64,000 nucleotides of DNA from Paludibacteraceae bacterium (GTDB lineage Bacteria > Bacteroidota > Bacteroidia > Bacteroidales > Paludibacteraceae): assembly GCA_017464475.1 (NCBI GenBank), contig JAFTZQ010000005.1, positions 1 through 64,000 on the forward strand, given 5' to 3'. Position numbers and translations under genes: made by a program. Numbering within the stretch: the stretch's first letter is position 1; the number at the start of each line of letters is the position of its first letter. Shown in pieces: positions 8,811 through 16,006 of the stretch. The notes under the pieces are model-generated. The model saw only the letters and a list, made by a program, of their open reading frames with translations, was not told the origin of the DNA and searched no databases.

Positions 8811-9836
8811 TTAATCTTCCGCCCCGTCAAAAGGTAAAGTCGGCAGAGTGAACTTATCAAAGTCCGATTCAAACAAGCGGTCCTGGATGACACGGTATTT
8901 CTCAAATTCCGTCTCTGCAAAAGCTTGTGCGAACTCATGCGATACCGAGCCTGCATCGGTCAGTATTCTATCGTCAGTGGCTTCCAGAATGATGTCGATA
9001 CGTTTCGCCCAATCTTCCATCGTCATCGGAATATGCCGTTTGGCCATACGTTCGGCTGCGTCCAAAACAGAGTTGACCAATTGTCCCATGTCTTCCAATT
9101 CGGCTTCGTTGAGATAGTTCTTGGCAATGCTCACATCGGGTTTGACAATCTTCCCGTGCGGAGCATTCTCCCAAGTGGTCAGCCCCATGTGCTCTTTCTC
9201 CGCATTGGCACGCGATACAATCAGTTCCGCAGCCGTCTGTCCGTGTACAGCGTAGTGCATTTTGTTCTGCACTTTGGCGAAAAACTCCCGCGTGGTGGGT
9301 GCATCGCGGTTATAGTCGATAGCCGTTGCATATATATCCGTCAGTTTCTGGTAGAAGCGTCGTTCGGAGAGCCTTATCTCACGAATTTCTGCTAACAGGT
9401 GCTCGAAGTAATCCTCGCTGATGAAAGCTCCGTTCTCCATGCGTTTCTTGTCAATGACATATCCACGGATGGCAAACTGCCTTAACACAGCCGTACACCA
9501 CTGCCTGAACTGCGTAGCACGTCTGGAGTTGACGCGGTAGCCGACAGAAATGATGGCATCGAGATTGTAATATTTGGTCTCATATTCTTGACCTGTTGAC
9601 CCCATGTGTCGGAATTTCCGACATGTGGTCTGTTCATCCAACTCGCCTGATTGATAAATGTTGCGCAAATGCTCCGTAATGGTCGAGCGTCCTTTGTCAA
9701 AAAGGGTCGCGATTGCTTCCTGTGTCGCCCAGATGGTTTCATCTTGGTAGAACACCTGCACGCCTTGCGCCTTGTCTTCGGCTTGGAAGATCAGGAACTC
9801 AGCGGTCGAGTTGCGTATTTGTAATTGTTTGGACAT
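8811..9836 (-). CDS. RhuM-family protein
   Basis: 341 residues. The first half carries the RhuM-family signature: FYQDETIWATQEAIATLFDK, a helix-turn-helix-like segment (GRSTITEHLRNIY), then YYNLDAIISVGYRVNSRRAT and FRQWCTAVLRQFAIRGYVID. The family is named after a Salmonella pathogenicity-island protein and is common on accessory DNA; its biochemical role is not established, and the N-terminus resembles phage antirepressor (KilA-N/Bro-like) proteins. The C-terminal part (about residues 190-300) is helical and contains HAVHGQTAAELIVSRANAEK. The gene has its own promoter at 9900 and a palindrome in its leader. A miniature copy and a probable remnant lie downstream, so the locus has been duplicated and deleted repeatedly. 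Confidence 0.9.
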   Translation of the reverse strand: MSKQLQIRNSTAEFLIFQAEDKAQGVQVFYQDETIWATQEAIATLFDKGRSTITEHLRNIYQSGELDEQTTCRKFRHMGSTGQEYETKYYNLDAIISVGYRVNSRRATQFRQWCTAVLRQFAIRGYVIDKKRMENGAFISEDYFEHLLAEIREIRLSERRFYQKLTDIYATAIDYNRDAPTTREFFAKVQNKMHYAVHGQTAAELIVSRANAEKEHMGLTTWENAPHGKIVKPDVSIAKNYLNEAELEDMGQLVNSVLDAAERMAKRHIPMTMEDWAKRIDIILEATDDRILTDAGSVSHEFAQAFAETEFEKYRVIQDRLFESDFDKFTLPTLPFDGAED

Positions 9837-9869
9837 ATATTTGATAATCTGTTATCCGTTGCGTTCGCC

Positions 9870-9886
9870 GTTCGCGAATTGCGAAC
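9870..9886. promoter_or_regulatory. Palindrome in the RhuM leader
   Basis: GTTCGCGAATTGCGAAC has 6-base perfect arms and lies a few bases downstream of the predicted RhuM transcript start. It is a candidate operator or leader hairpin. A near copy is at 8663. Confidence 0.5.
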
Positions 9887-9899
9887 ACTCAAATGCGCT

Positions 9900-9932
9900 G
9901 CAAAGATACTGCTTTTATTTGAAAATTGCAAA
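9900..9932 (-). promoter_or_regulatory. Promoter of the RhuM gene
   Basis: The minus strand reads TATCTTTGC (9908-9900) with a TTTG box at 9932-9929, 20 bases upstream. Confidence 0.8.
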
Positions 9933-9988
9933 TTAAAACGAAAAAAAGCGGCACATTTGCCGCTCTTTCTCATTTTCTTTGATGCTTG

Positions 9989-10156
9989 CTACAATTTCTT
10001 ACTTGCATCGTAGGTCTCGATGGTCTTGGTCTGAATGACGATGGAGGTGTCATTGCGCTGGATGTACCGGCTCTCGTTCGTGATCGTCCGCGTGACGTTG
10101 CAACTCGCCATCGCGATACTCGTCATAATGACTGTCATAATCAGGATCTTTCTCAT
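9989..10156 (-). CDS. Small lipoprotein, 55 residues
   Basis: The frame MRKILIMTVIMTSIAMASC followed by NVTRTITNESRYIQRNDTS has a short charged start, a hydrophobic stretch and a lipobox-like MASC, so the mature peptide would be about 37 residues anchored by the cysteine. It starts five bases after the stop of the preceding gene (10162-10500), which supports it as the last gene of that operon. The -3 position of the lipobox is Met, less usual than Leu. No family is recognised; a role in the envelope is inferred from the signal only. Confidence 0.65.
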   Translation of the reverse strand: MRKILIMTVIMTSIAMASCNVTRTITNESRYIQRNDTSIVIQTKTIETYDASKKL

Positions 10157-10161
10157 ACCGC

Positions 10162-10500
10162 TTATCCGTTATGCGATTGATCATACTCCTGTCCGCATAC
10201 CCTCCACAAGTACGCGCGCATGGTCTTGGCACCACCTGCCGTGTCTTTCTGCGCGAGGAAGGCTTGCTGGTCGGCAACGATCTTGGTCAGATCGGCGCGG
10301 CGTGCGGTGACCATCGCTGCCACTCCGGCAAAACGCTCACGCGCCTTCAGTTCCTTGGTGCCCGGCTGGGTGGTACGCTCGCCGTGGACGGAAGTATATT
10401 TCAGTCCGGTGGCTTTCATGTAATTGTAAATCGTGCGAAATTTCTTCGCAATCTTGCCCGAGATGTGATGAATCGGGTCTTCAAATACTACTTTTCCCAT
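10162..10500 (-). CDS. Small protein of a three-member local paralogue family (copy 1)
   Basis: 112 residues from the ATG at 10500, chosen because CTAAATCTTAATGAAATGG upstream resembles the A-rich start region of the next paralogue and because the longer frame crosses a GC-rich hairpin. It shares a layout with the genes at 10611 and 11540: an N-terminal GK motif, a basic middle, then E/R..RFA, a helical segment, and an aromatic R-A-Y-x-W near the C-terminus. I do not recognise a catalytic motif. The layout loosely recalls the N-terminal part of DUF6266 proteins, but that is a guess. It is followed at five bases by the small lipoprotein. Confidence 0.65.
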   Translation of the reverse strand: MGKVVFEDPIHHISGKIAKKFRTIYNYMKATGLKYTSVHGERTTQPGTKELKARERFAGVAAMVTARRADLTKIVADQQAFLAQKDTAGGAKTMRAYLWRVCGQEYDQSHNG

Positions 10501-10610
10501 TTCATTAAGATTTAGATTGTTTAACATTTGGTTTAGGTTTGTTCTGTGCTCGGAGCGTAAGCGCCGAGTTTCGACCATGCTGTTTACTCCTCGGCGCTAT
10601 CCCGCCGAGC

Positions 10611-10922
10611 TTACACGAGTTTCGCGTACTCCATTGCGAACATGTACCCTTGCAGCGAAGAATACTTCTTTTGGTTCGCAAACGCCTCCTCGTAGGCCGC
10701 TTTCTGCTCTGCAGTCAGAGCTTTTACAGCCGCACGAGCTTGCGTGAACTTTTGACGCACGGCTAACTCCTCAGCGGAGTACGGCTTCTTCGCCAAGTCG
10801 CGCGGCTTACAGATGCGACCGGTGCACAGGGTTTTGCCTCGTTTCTGGAAATACGTGTCCGAGTGCTCACAGATTTTACCACGGTACTCTTTTACCATGT
10901 CGATAGGTTTGTACTTTGCCAT
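10611..10922 (-). CDS. Small protein of the local paralogue family (copy 2)
   Basis: 103 residues, starting MAKYKPIDMVKEYRGKI. It shares the family layout: GK..., QKRGKTLCTGR, then a helical region with RQKFTQARAAVKALTAEQ, and the C-terminal YSSLQGYMFAMEYAK, which parallels YSTLRGYAYARLYKE of copy 3. It contains four cysteines or histidines in its first half (C18, H20, C32, C37), which could be a small metal site, though copies 1 and 3 lack them. GC-rich hairpins (CTCGGC/GCCGAG) lie in the gap to copy 1. Promoter at 11084. Function unknown. Confidence 0.7.
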   Translation of the reverse strand: MAKYKPIDMVKEYRGKICEHSDTYFQKRGKTLCTGRICKPRDLAKKPYSAEELAVRQKFTQARAAVKALTAEQKAAYEEAFANQKKYSSLQGYMFAMEYAKLV

Positions 10923-11019
10923 TTTGATTTAGGTTTAGTTGGTTAATAAATGTATGTTAATTTCCCGGCATTCTATGCCGTTTATATTCCATTTTATCTG
11001 TCGAGTAACGTGACGTAGC

Positions 11020-11092
11020 CACTCTCGCGCCACTCTCGCGCCACTCTGGTGTATAAAAACACCGCCTCTCAACTGAAAGACGGTGCAAAGAT
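11020..11092 (-). promoter_or_regulatory. Promoter and short tandem repeat upstream of paralogue copy 2
   Basis: The minus strand reads TATCTTTGC at 11092-11084, fitting TAnnTTTG; no clear TTTG box is seen at the usual distance. The leader of about 150 bases includes two to three 11-base units CACTCTCGCGC at 11020-11052. Confidence 0.55.
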
Positions 11093-11108
11093 AGTGTCAA
11101 AACCCCTT

Positions 11109-11396
11109 TTAGTGTTCCTCGGAAAGTGAAAATTTTGTCAAAAAATCGTATTTTTTCCTTTTTTTTGCTTCCTCATAGAACCATTTTAGGATTTTAATTA
11201 CTCGTTTCGGAGTGATGCCGTGCTTCGTAGCCACGACCTCTCGTGCCTCGTTCGCCGAAGCGCCTTTGTCTCGTGCCACGAAATAATCATCCACGATAGC
11301 CTGGTTCCTCACCTCAATCTCATGCCGTTTCTTCGACATCCGGTACTCATTTGGGTCTCGCACCAAATAAGGTACATCATATAAAGGATATTCCAT
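11109..11396 (-). CDS. Small basic protein with a helix-turn-helix-like segment
   Basis: 95 residues from the ATG at 11396 (MEYPLYDVPYLVRDPNEYRM); the frame extends upstream through a run of CGTTTTTC repeats and is not used. The centre reads NEAREVVATKHGITPKRVIK, which resembles a helix-turn-helix (a helix, a GIT-type turn and a second basic helix), so DNA binding is possible. The C-terminus is lysine-rich. No family is recognised. It lies within the cluster of small genes on the same strand and precedes the paralogue at 10611. Confidence 0.6.
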   Translation of the reverse strand: MEYPLYDVPYLVRDPNEYRMSKKRHEIEVRNQAIVDDYFVARDKGASANEAREVVATKHGITPKRVIKILKWFYEEAKKRKKYDFLTKFSLSEEH

Positions 11397-11539
11397 AATT
11401 GTTGACTTTTCGTTTTTCCGTTTTTCGTTTTTTTCTCTGTGCATTTTTGTCCCATCATTGGGACAACTTATTTTCGTCTGTTGTGCCGACTGTCAGTCGG
11501 CGTTTTCTTCGTCTTGTTCGCGGGTCTTTAGCCCCGCGC

Positions 11540-11863
11540 TTACATCCATTCCTTGTACAGCCGCGCATAGGCGTACCCTCGTAACGTGCTGTATTTCTTG
11601 CCGTTGAACTTATACCCGGCGGCTTTCCATTCCTTGCGCAGAAACTCCCATTGTTCGGGTGTGAGCCGCTGAATCGCTTGCGTCAGAGTGGCAAACCGCT
11701 CCCGGTGTTCGATCTCTTTGGAGCTCGGTGGCGATGTCCTTTTCCGTGGCATCTGCATCACAATCTGCTTGCCGTTCCGTACTTGGAAAATCTGGTCTCC
11801 CAACTTGCCGCGAAGCATCATTCCCACTCCGCCTGCTGTTTTTATTTGAATCACTTGTGCCAT
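11540..11863 (-). CDS. Small protein of the local paralogue family (copy 3)
   Basis: 107 residues, starting MAQVIQIKTAGGVG. The pattern RGKLGDQIFQVRNGKQIVMQ, then MPRKRTSPPSS, then EHRERFATLTQAIQ and a final KYSTLRGYAYARLYKE is the clearest of the three paralogues. The GK..G...RNGKQ...PRKRT.PPS...RERFA order is reminiscent of the N-terminal half of DUF6266 proteins of Bacteroidota, a resemblance from memory that needs a profile search. The gene starts six bases after the stop of the gene at 11870, so these two are probably co-transcribed. Downstream, GC-rich hairpins (GCCGACTG...AGTCGGC and CGCGGG...CCCGCG) occupy 11480-11540. Confidence 0.7.
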   Translation of the reverse strand: MAQVIQIKTAGGVGMMLRGKLGDQIFQVRNGKQIVMQMPRKRTSPPSSKEIEHRERFATLTQAIQRLTPEQWEFLRKEWKAAGYKFNGKKYSTLRGYAYARLYKEWM

Positions 11864-11869
11864 AGCATT

Positions 11870-12193
11870 TTAGTTTTTAACGTAAATAACTTGCTGTCCT
11901 GTCGGATTCGCCATTTTCCATCCGTCTCGCTCCAGTGTCGTGCCATATTTGGCGTAATAAGCGGCGTATGTTAACACTTGCTGTTTGGGCTGCCTGACCC
12001 GAAAATCCTGAATGAAGAAATACGGGTTGCGTCCTTTGTATGCGCCGTGTTTGCGTAACCAAGCGATGATGGCTTGTTGTTTGTCCGGCGGACAGGCATC
12101 CCATTCAATTTGGGTAGCGTCTCTGCGGTTCTCAAACTGCTCGTCCGGCTTAAACAACGCCCAATAGGTTTCAAAGTCCGTTTTTAAGTCCAT
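11870..12193 (-). CDS. Small protein of unknown function, first gene of a pair
   Basis: 107 residues from the ATG at 12193 (MDLKTDFETYWALFKPDEQF). The longer frame crosses tandem CAGTCC/GGGGGA repeats and is not used. The protein is rich in aromatic residues (YWALF, NPYFFIQDF, YAAYYAKYG) and charged residues, with no signal peptide, and looks like a small helical cytosolic protein. WLRKHG and YFFIQDFRV are local features that might help a search. Six bases separate it from the paralogue at 11540. No family recognised. Confidence 0.6.
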   Translation of the reverse strand: MDLKTDFETYWALFKPDEQFENRRDATQIEWDACPPDKQQAIIAWLRKHGAYKGRNPYFFIQDFRVRQPKQQVLTYAAYYAKYGTTLERDGWKMANPTGQQVIYVKN

Positions 12194-12359
12194 AATAAAG
12201 ATTTTTAATTGTCTCGTCCCCTGTATGTCTGTCCCTAAAGTCCCTACAGTCCTTAAACGCCTTTGGGGGATTATAGGGGGACTATACAAGGACAGACATA
12301 CAAGAGGACTGACATTTTAATTTTCTTTTTGTCAAACTTTTTCTTTTATCGGCTTTCTT

Positions 12360-12767
12360 TTATCCTACGAACGCCAGCCGGAACCCGTGCTTGATACTCT
12401 CGCTTTCGGGATGGGCTTTCTCGAGCTTCTCCGCCGTGCGTTTGAGGTCAGCACGCATGTCCTTCAGTTGCGCCGCCATCTGCTCCTGCAGCGCCAGTTG
12501 CTGCATGTAGATAGCGTGGTTGGGGTCGGAGGTCACGGCAGGGTTGGTGTTCTTCTCCCACGTGAACGATTTGGGTCGGCTGACGATGATCTTAAAGCCG
12601 TGGTACTCGATCGTTCCGGTGAAATTGGACGGTTTGCCCTGCTCTTTGATGAGCGCCTGCACAGCGGCTTCCATCTGCGGACGGAGCGCTTTCAGCGTTG
12701 CTTCGGATTCGTTACATGCTACTTGCGCAGCGAAAAATTGGTCAATAACTTCAAAATTGGTTGTCAT
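12360..12767 (-). CDS. Coiled-coil protein of unknown function
   Basis: 135 residues from the ATG at 12767 (MTTNFEVIDQFFAAQVACNE). Two long helices, residues about 15-42 and 90-120 (QLALQEQMAAQLKDMRADLK), flank a short beta-like part with TGTIEYHGFKIIVSRPKSFTW, a layout resembling small phage or plasmid proteins that pair an antiparallel coiled coil with a beta hairpin. No catalytic motif is visible. It is the first gene after the promoter at 12886 and heads the cluster of seven small genes. Its role is unknown. Confidence 0.65.
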   Translation of the reverse strand: MTTNFEVIDQFFAAQVACNESEATLKALRPQMEAAVQALIKEQGKPSNFTGTIEYHGFKIIVSRPKSFTWEKNTNPAVTSDPNHAIYMQQLALQEQMAAQLKDMRADLKRTAEKLEKAHPESESIKHGFRLAFVG

Positions 12768-12885
12768 AATGTTAAAAGTTTTGTGCGTGGGCTTGTATGC
12801 GAGTGGCCACTCATTGCACGTGCGGACACACAAACTTTCGCGGTTACTAAATAATGTTCACGCGTCTCTCTGATTGAAAGACGCT

Positions 12886-12918
12886 GCAAAAGTACTGCTT
12901 TATTATGATATGTGCAAA
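12886..12918 (-). promoter_or_regulatory. Promoter heading the small-gene cluster
   Basis: The minus strand reads TACTTTTGC (12894-12886) with TTTG at 12918-12915, 20 bases upstream. It precedes the gene starting at 12767. Confidence 0.8.
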
Positions 12919-13023
12919 TAACTAGAAATGAGTAATATATGTCTTTCTAATAGGTCTAATCAGTATGCGAATATTTGTCTAATAAGTCTAACTACATTGT
13001 CTAATTAGAGATACAACATAAAC

Positions 13024-13060
13024 TAAAAAAATCCTCATCGGGTTGCCCCAATGAGGATTT
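13024..13060 (-). terminator. Rho-independent terminator of the NurA/HerA-type operon
   Basis: AAATCCTCAT (13029-13038) pairs with ATGAGGATTT (13051-13060), extended by a G-rich/C-rich inner stem. On the minus strand a run of T follows. It lies 27 bases after the last stop codon of the five-gene operon. Confidence 0.85.
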
Positions 13061-13086
13061 GTAAAATGATATAAAAATGGTGTTAT

Positions 13087-14103
13087 TTACATTTGAGACA
13101 TGAATATCTCACTTCTGTAATCAGATAGTTTTCTTAATAGACCTTTGGCGATTGCATTCATTCTAACGACCTTATCCCTTTCCAAATTAAGATTTTTGTA
13201 ATTGGCCCACATATCTTTTATCTGTGTAACATTGCCTTTGCTTCGCCATAATGAGCGCTCATGAGATATTGACTTTTGCCAATTACGCTTGTACACATTC
13301 ATTTCTTCAGCAGAATCAAATTGGAATAGCCATGGGAACCAGCTTATCATCTGCTCGATAAAAGTAGAATCTTTAAATTTCCGTGATATTACAATCCCAG
13401 CTTCATCTATAGCCTTGAAGATATAGTACCATTCATTTTTTGTATTGGGATTTATTTGCTCTTTTTCTGGCTGAACTAACTTTCCGTTATCTTCTCCCAT
13501 GTTTATACTTGCAGCAATAATATCACGCAACTTTGTAAGTTTACTATCTGTATCAAATATTCTATAATTGAAGATAATATTGTCTAGTTCTTCGCCGACA
13601 ACACTTTCTTCCTCTTGTTGTTTCTTGCTTTTTTGTATTATGATTTCACCATTAACTATCACGATATTGTCTGCACTGATAGTTGCAGACTTCTGACGCG
13701 CTTCCCAATCAAAAGCTTGAGCTAATAAATGGTCAATAGTGTTCGTTAAACAGTGATAGATAAAGAAATCCTCTAATTCAGCAGAATCCAACTCGCCTTC
13801 ATTAACGACAATTAGTTTTTGAAAGAACTTTATCACATCAAAACTGCCTAACTGGTCATCAAAACATTTCTCTAATATGTAGAATTGAGAGTTCGCTTGA
13901 AAGCCTTTAAGACATTTCTCTCGCTCATCACGGAGAAAGGATTTGAGTGCATCTATATCTCTGTCAGCGACATGGAGTCTTATGCTTGAAAGAAGTTTGG
14001 ATCTTTCATTAGCCCATCTTTTAGAGGATACAAATTTAGCTAATTCAGCATGAAATATCACCTCATAATCAGTTGAAATATTTGCTAAAGAGTTAATCTC
14101 CAT
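13087..14103 (-). CDS. Unknown protein, fifth gene of the NurA/HerA-type operon
   Basis: 338 residues from the ATG at 14103; five further codons upstream are possible. It overlaps the end of the radical SAM gene by 11 bases, so it belongs to the same operon. The first 170 residues are helical (SKRWANERSKLLSSIRLHVA, FFIYHCLTNTIDHLLAQAFD). A linker rich in K, Q and E follows (KKQQEEESVVGEE). The C-terminal part has NEWYYIFKAIDEAGIV and MISWFPWLFQFD, which loosely recall C-terminal helical domains of RteC-like Bacteroidota proteins. No nuclease or ATPase motif is seen. It could be a structural or effector component; I cannot assign a function. Confidence 0.75.
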   Translation of the reverse strand: MEINSLANISTDYEVIFHAELAKFVSSKRWANERSKLLSSIRLHVADRDIDALKSFLRDEREKCLKGFQANSQFYILEKCFDDQLGSFDVIKFFQKLIVVNEGELDSAELEDFFIYHCLTNTIDHLLAQAFDWEARQKSATISADNIVIVNGEIIIQKSKKQQEEESVVGEELDNIIFNYRIFDTDSKLTKLRDIIAASINMGEDNGKLVQPEKEQINPNTKNEWYYIFKAIDEAGIVISRKFKDSTFIEQMISWFPWLFQFDSAEEMNVYKRNWQKSISHERSLWRSKGNVTQIKDMWANYKNLNLERDKVVRMNAIAKGLLRKLSDYRSEIFMSQM

Positions 14104-16006
14104 TCTCTTTTTGATCAAATTTCTGTTTTAATTTATATAGTTCCGAATTATGATTAGCTATATCTCCTCGATAATTTTTGTAAAAATTCAAAATATGGCG
14201 AAACTTTTCATTAGAAGTTAATTCTTCAATATGATTAAAGTCATTATGGAAGATAATAGGATATAACTCATCTCGTTCGGAATCCGTTAGTTCTGCCATC
14301 GCTTTACGCCATTGATCAGTATATCCAAGATGCTCAAAGAAGAAACGGAATAACAGGAAAGTCTCTGGCATAATTAGCAGTTCCATGAATTCTTCTTCGT
14401 TTTTGCCGAACGCTTTCTCAAAAAACGATATACCGCGTCCGACTTTTCCTTTTGTAGCATTGAGAATAGCTTGAACCGCTCGGATATATTTTCGATTCCA
14501 ATTTTTTCCGATGTAATCGCGGTCATGACTATGTTCATCACGGATGGGATGATACTTCATGGGAAATGAATAAACATTGACATCCAATTCTTCACACAAA
14601 TCCACATTAACTCGTAAGCGATAATATAACTCTTGCGGGGTATCATTAAAGTTATATAAAAGGTAGTTAGAAAAATCTCTAATACCGTGCTGAGCACTCA
14701 TACGTATAGCCTCCATATATGAGTGTTCTGTTTTAATATTATCAAAGGCAATACGTAACGGACGGATAGGAATTTGAGCTAACATATTAACACGTTCCTC
14801 ATTAAAGAGACGAGCATCAACACCTTGATTGAAATCAACTATTCTTTGACGTCCTCTTTGCCGTTTATATACTTTGTCAAAATATTCAGCGAAATCTTTA
14901 TATGTGCGGATTAGGTTTTCTTTTGTACAAGTTTCGAGATGGAGAAGTCCATTTTCTTCGCGCAGACTATATATTTTGGTACGTGTCTCCTCGTTAAAAA
15001 TCCGTTTGTCATTAAGTTCACGCAATAGTTTGAATGTCTTTCTTATATATGCTCGGTCATTTAATCCCAATCTGAGATTACGAATAGCAAGATTATATTG
15101 GTTAGGCTCTATATAAGTGGAGTTTTTCCCAAACCCACATTTCTTAATATCTTCGATTATCTCAGGTAAGTTATCTGATGCCAAGACATTGTTATCCATT
15201 AACAACAGATTACGCTTGTCTCCATATAGCCTTCGTGTGCGCGAAATACGTTCGTACAAAGGTAAATAAGGCTGATAGGTGGGTTCAAGAGTCGGAACAG
15301 CACAAAATGGGCAATGACGAATACATCCACGAGTAGAATAACTATAGAACGCGTCGCGGTCAGGATATTCATATTCAATCTCATCCAATATAGAATAATC
15401 CAACGGCAATTCATCAATAATGTATGGATTATCTTCCTCTATATCGACATAGGGTGTATGCAGTGTCCCAACATGTGGCTTAATGCCTGTAGCCTCCTCT
15501 ATTTCTTTGGGTTGGATAGATGCCAAGATTCCACCGACTTGTATATGATTTATATCCTTGGCAAGGAGCTTGGCAAACTCAATTGTTTCAATAGTTATAT
15601 CCCAATAGAATGTGAATAAGGTTGTAACAAATACCCAATCCCATTTAGGATGTTTTATGTACTCCTTATTATGGTAATACTTTTTGTAATATTCAATCCA
15701 TGGGGTTAGTAATAATTCGAATTGGGAGTCATTTAATCTTATCGCTTCTAAATCCGCTTTGCGCCGATATTTGATATAGTCTGCTATACGGTGAGCTCTA
15801 AGTCTCCAATTGATAGAGGCATCTAATTGGGTAAATTTATCAACGCAATCATCCGTTATTTGTTGGATTAGAAAATCATTCAAATCTCCTTTATAAAAGA
15901 CAACATTATCGCCACGCAATCGGAAATAGGTGGCAATTTTCATCAATCCTATAGGTGGAAATTTATTTTTATAATTGGGCTCTATAAGTAAGATATTTCT
16001 ATTCAT
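14093..16006 (-). CDS. Radical SAM protein, fourth gene of the operon
   Basis: 637 residues. The N-terminus (ILLIEPNYKNKFPPIGLMKI) resembles the cobalamin-binding-like Rossmann domain found ahead of many radical SAM domains, though the cobalamin-ligand motif DxHxxG is not visible. The 4Fe-4S site is C228-x3-C232-x2-C235 within RGCIRHCPFC, preceded by YSYS as in MiaB/Elp3-like enzymes. Later segments (LLLMDNNVLAS, FNQGVDARLF, RIAFDN) fit the barrel. The substrate is unknown. It is not a viperin-type enzyme by its cluster sequence. The start overlaps the upstream stop as ATGA, and the end overlaps the next gene, so it is fixed in this operon. Confidence 0.9.
   Translation of the reverse strand: MNRNILLIEPNYKNKFPPIGLMKIATYFRLRGDNVVFYKGDLNDFLIQQITDDCVDKFTQLDASINWRLRAHRIADYIKYRRKADLEAIRLNDSQFELLLTPWIEYYKKYYHNKEYIKHPKWDWVFVTTLFTFYWDITIETIEFAKLLAKDINHIQVGGILASIQPKEIEEATGIKPHVGTLHTPYVDIEEDNPYIIDELPLDYSILDEIEYEYPDRDAFYSYSTRGCIRHCPFCAVPTLEPTYQPYLPLYERISRTRRLYGDKRNLLLMDNNVLASDNLPEIIEDIKKCGFGKNSTYIEPNQYNLAIRNLRLGLNDRAYIRKTFKLLRELNDKRIFNEETRTKIYSLREENGLLHLETCTKENLIRTYKDFAEYFDKVYKRQRGRQRIVDFNQGVDARLFNEERVNMLAQIPIRPLRIAFDNIKTEHSYMEAIRMSAQHGIRDFSNYLLYNFNDTPQELYYRLRVNVDLCEELDVNVYSFPMKYHPIRDEHSHDRDYIGKNWNRKYIRAVQAILNATKGKVGRGISFFEKAFGKNEEEFMELLIMPETFLLFRFFFEHLGYTDQWRKAMAELTDSERDELYPIIFHNDFNHIEELTSNEKFRHILNFYKNYRGDIANHNSELYKLKQKFDQKENGD

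Noticed and set aside
14093-16006. Prokaryotic viperin
   Set aside because: The radical SAM motif is CIRHCPFC with MiaB/Elp3-like context and an N-terminal Rossmann-like domain, unlike viperin sequences.
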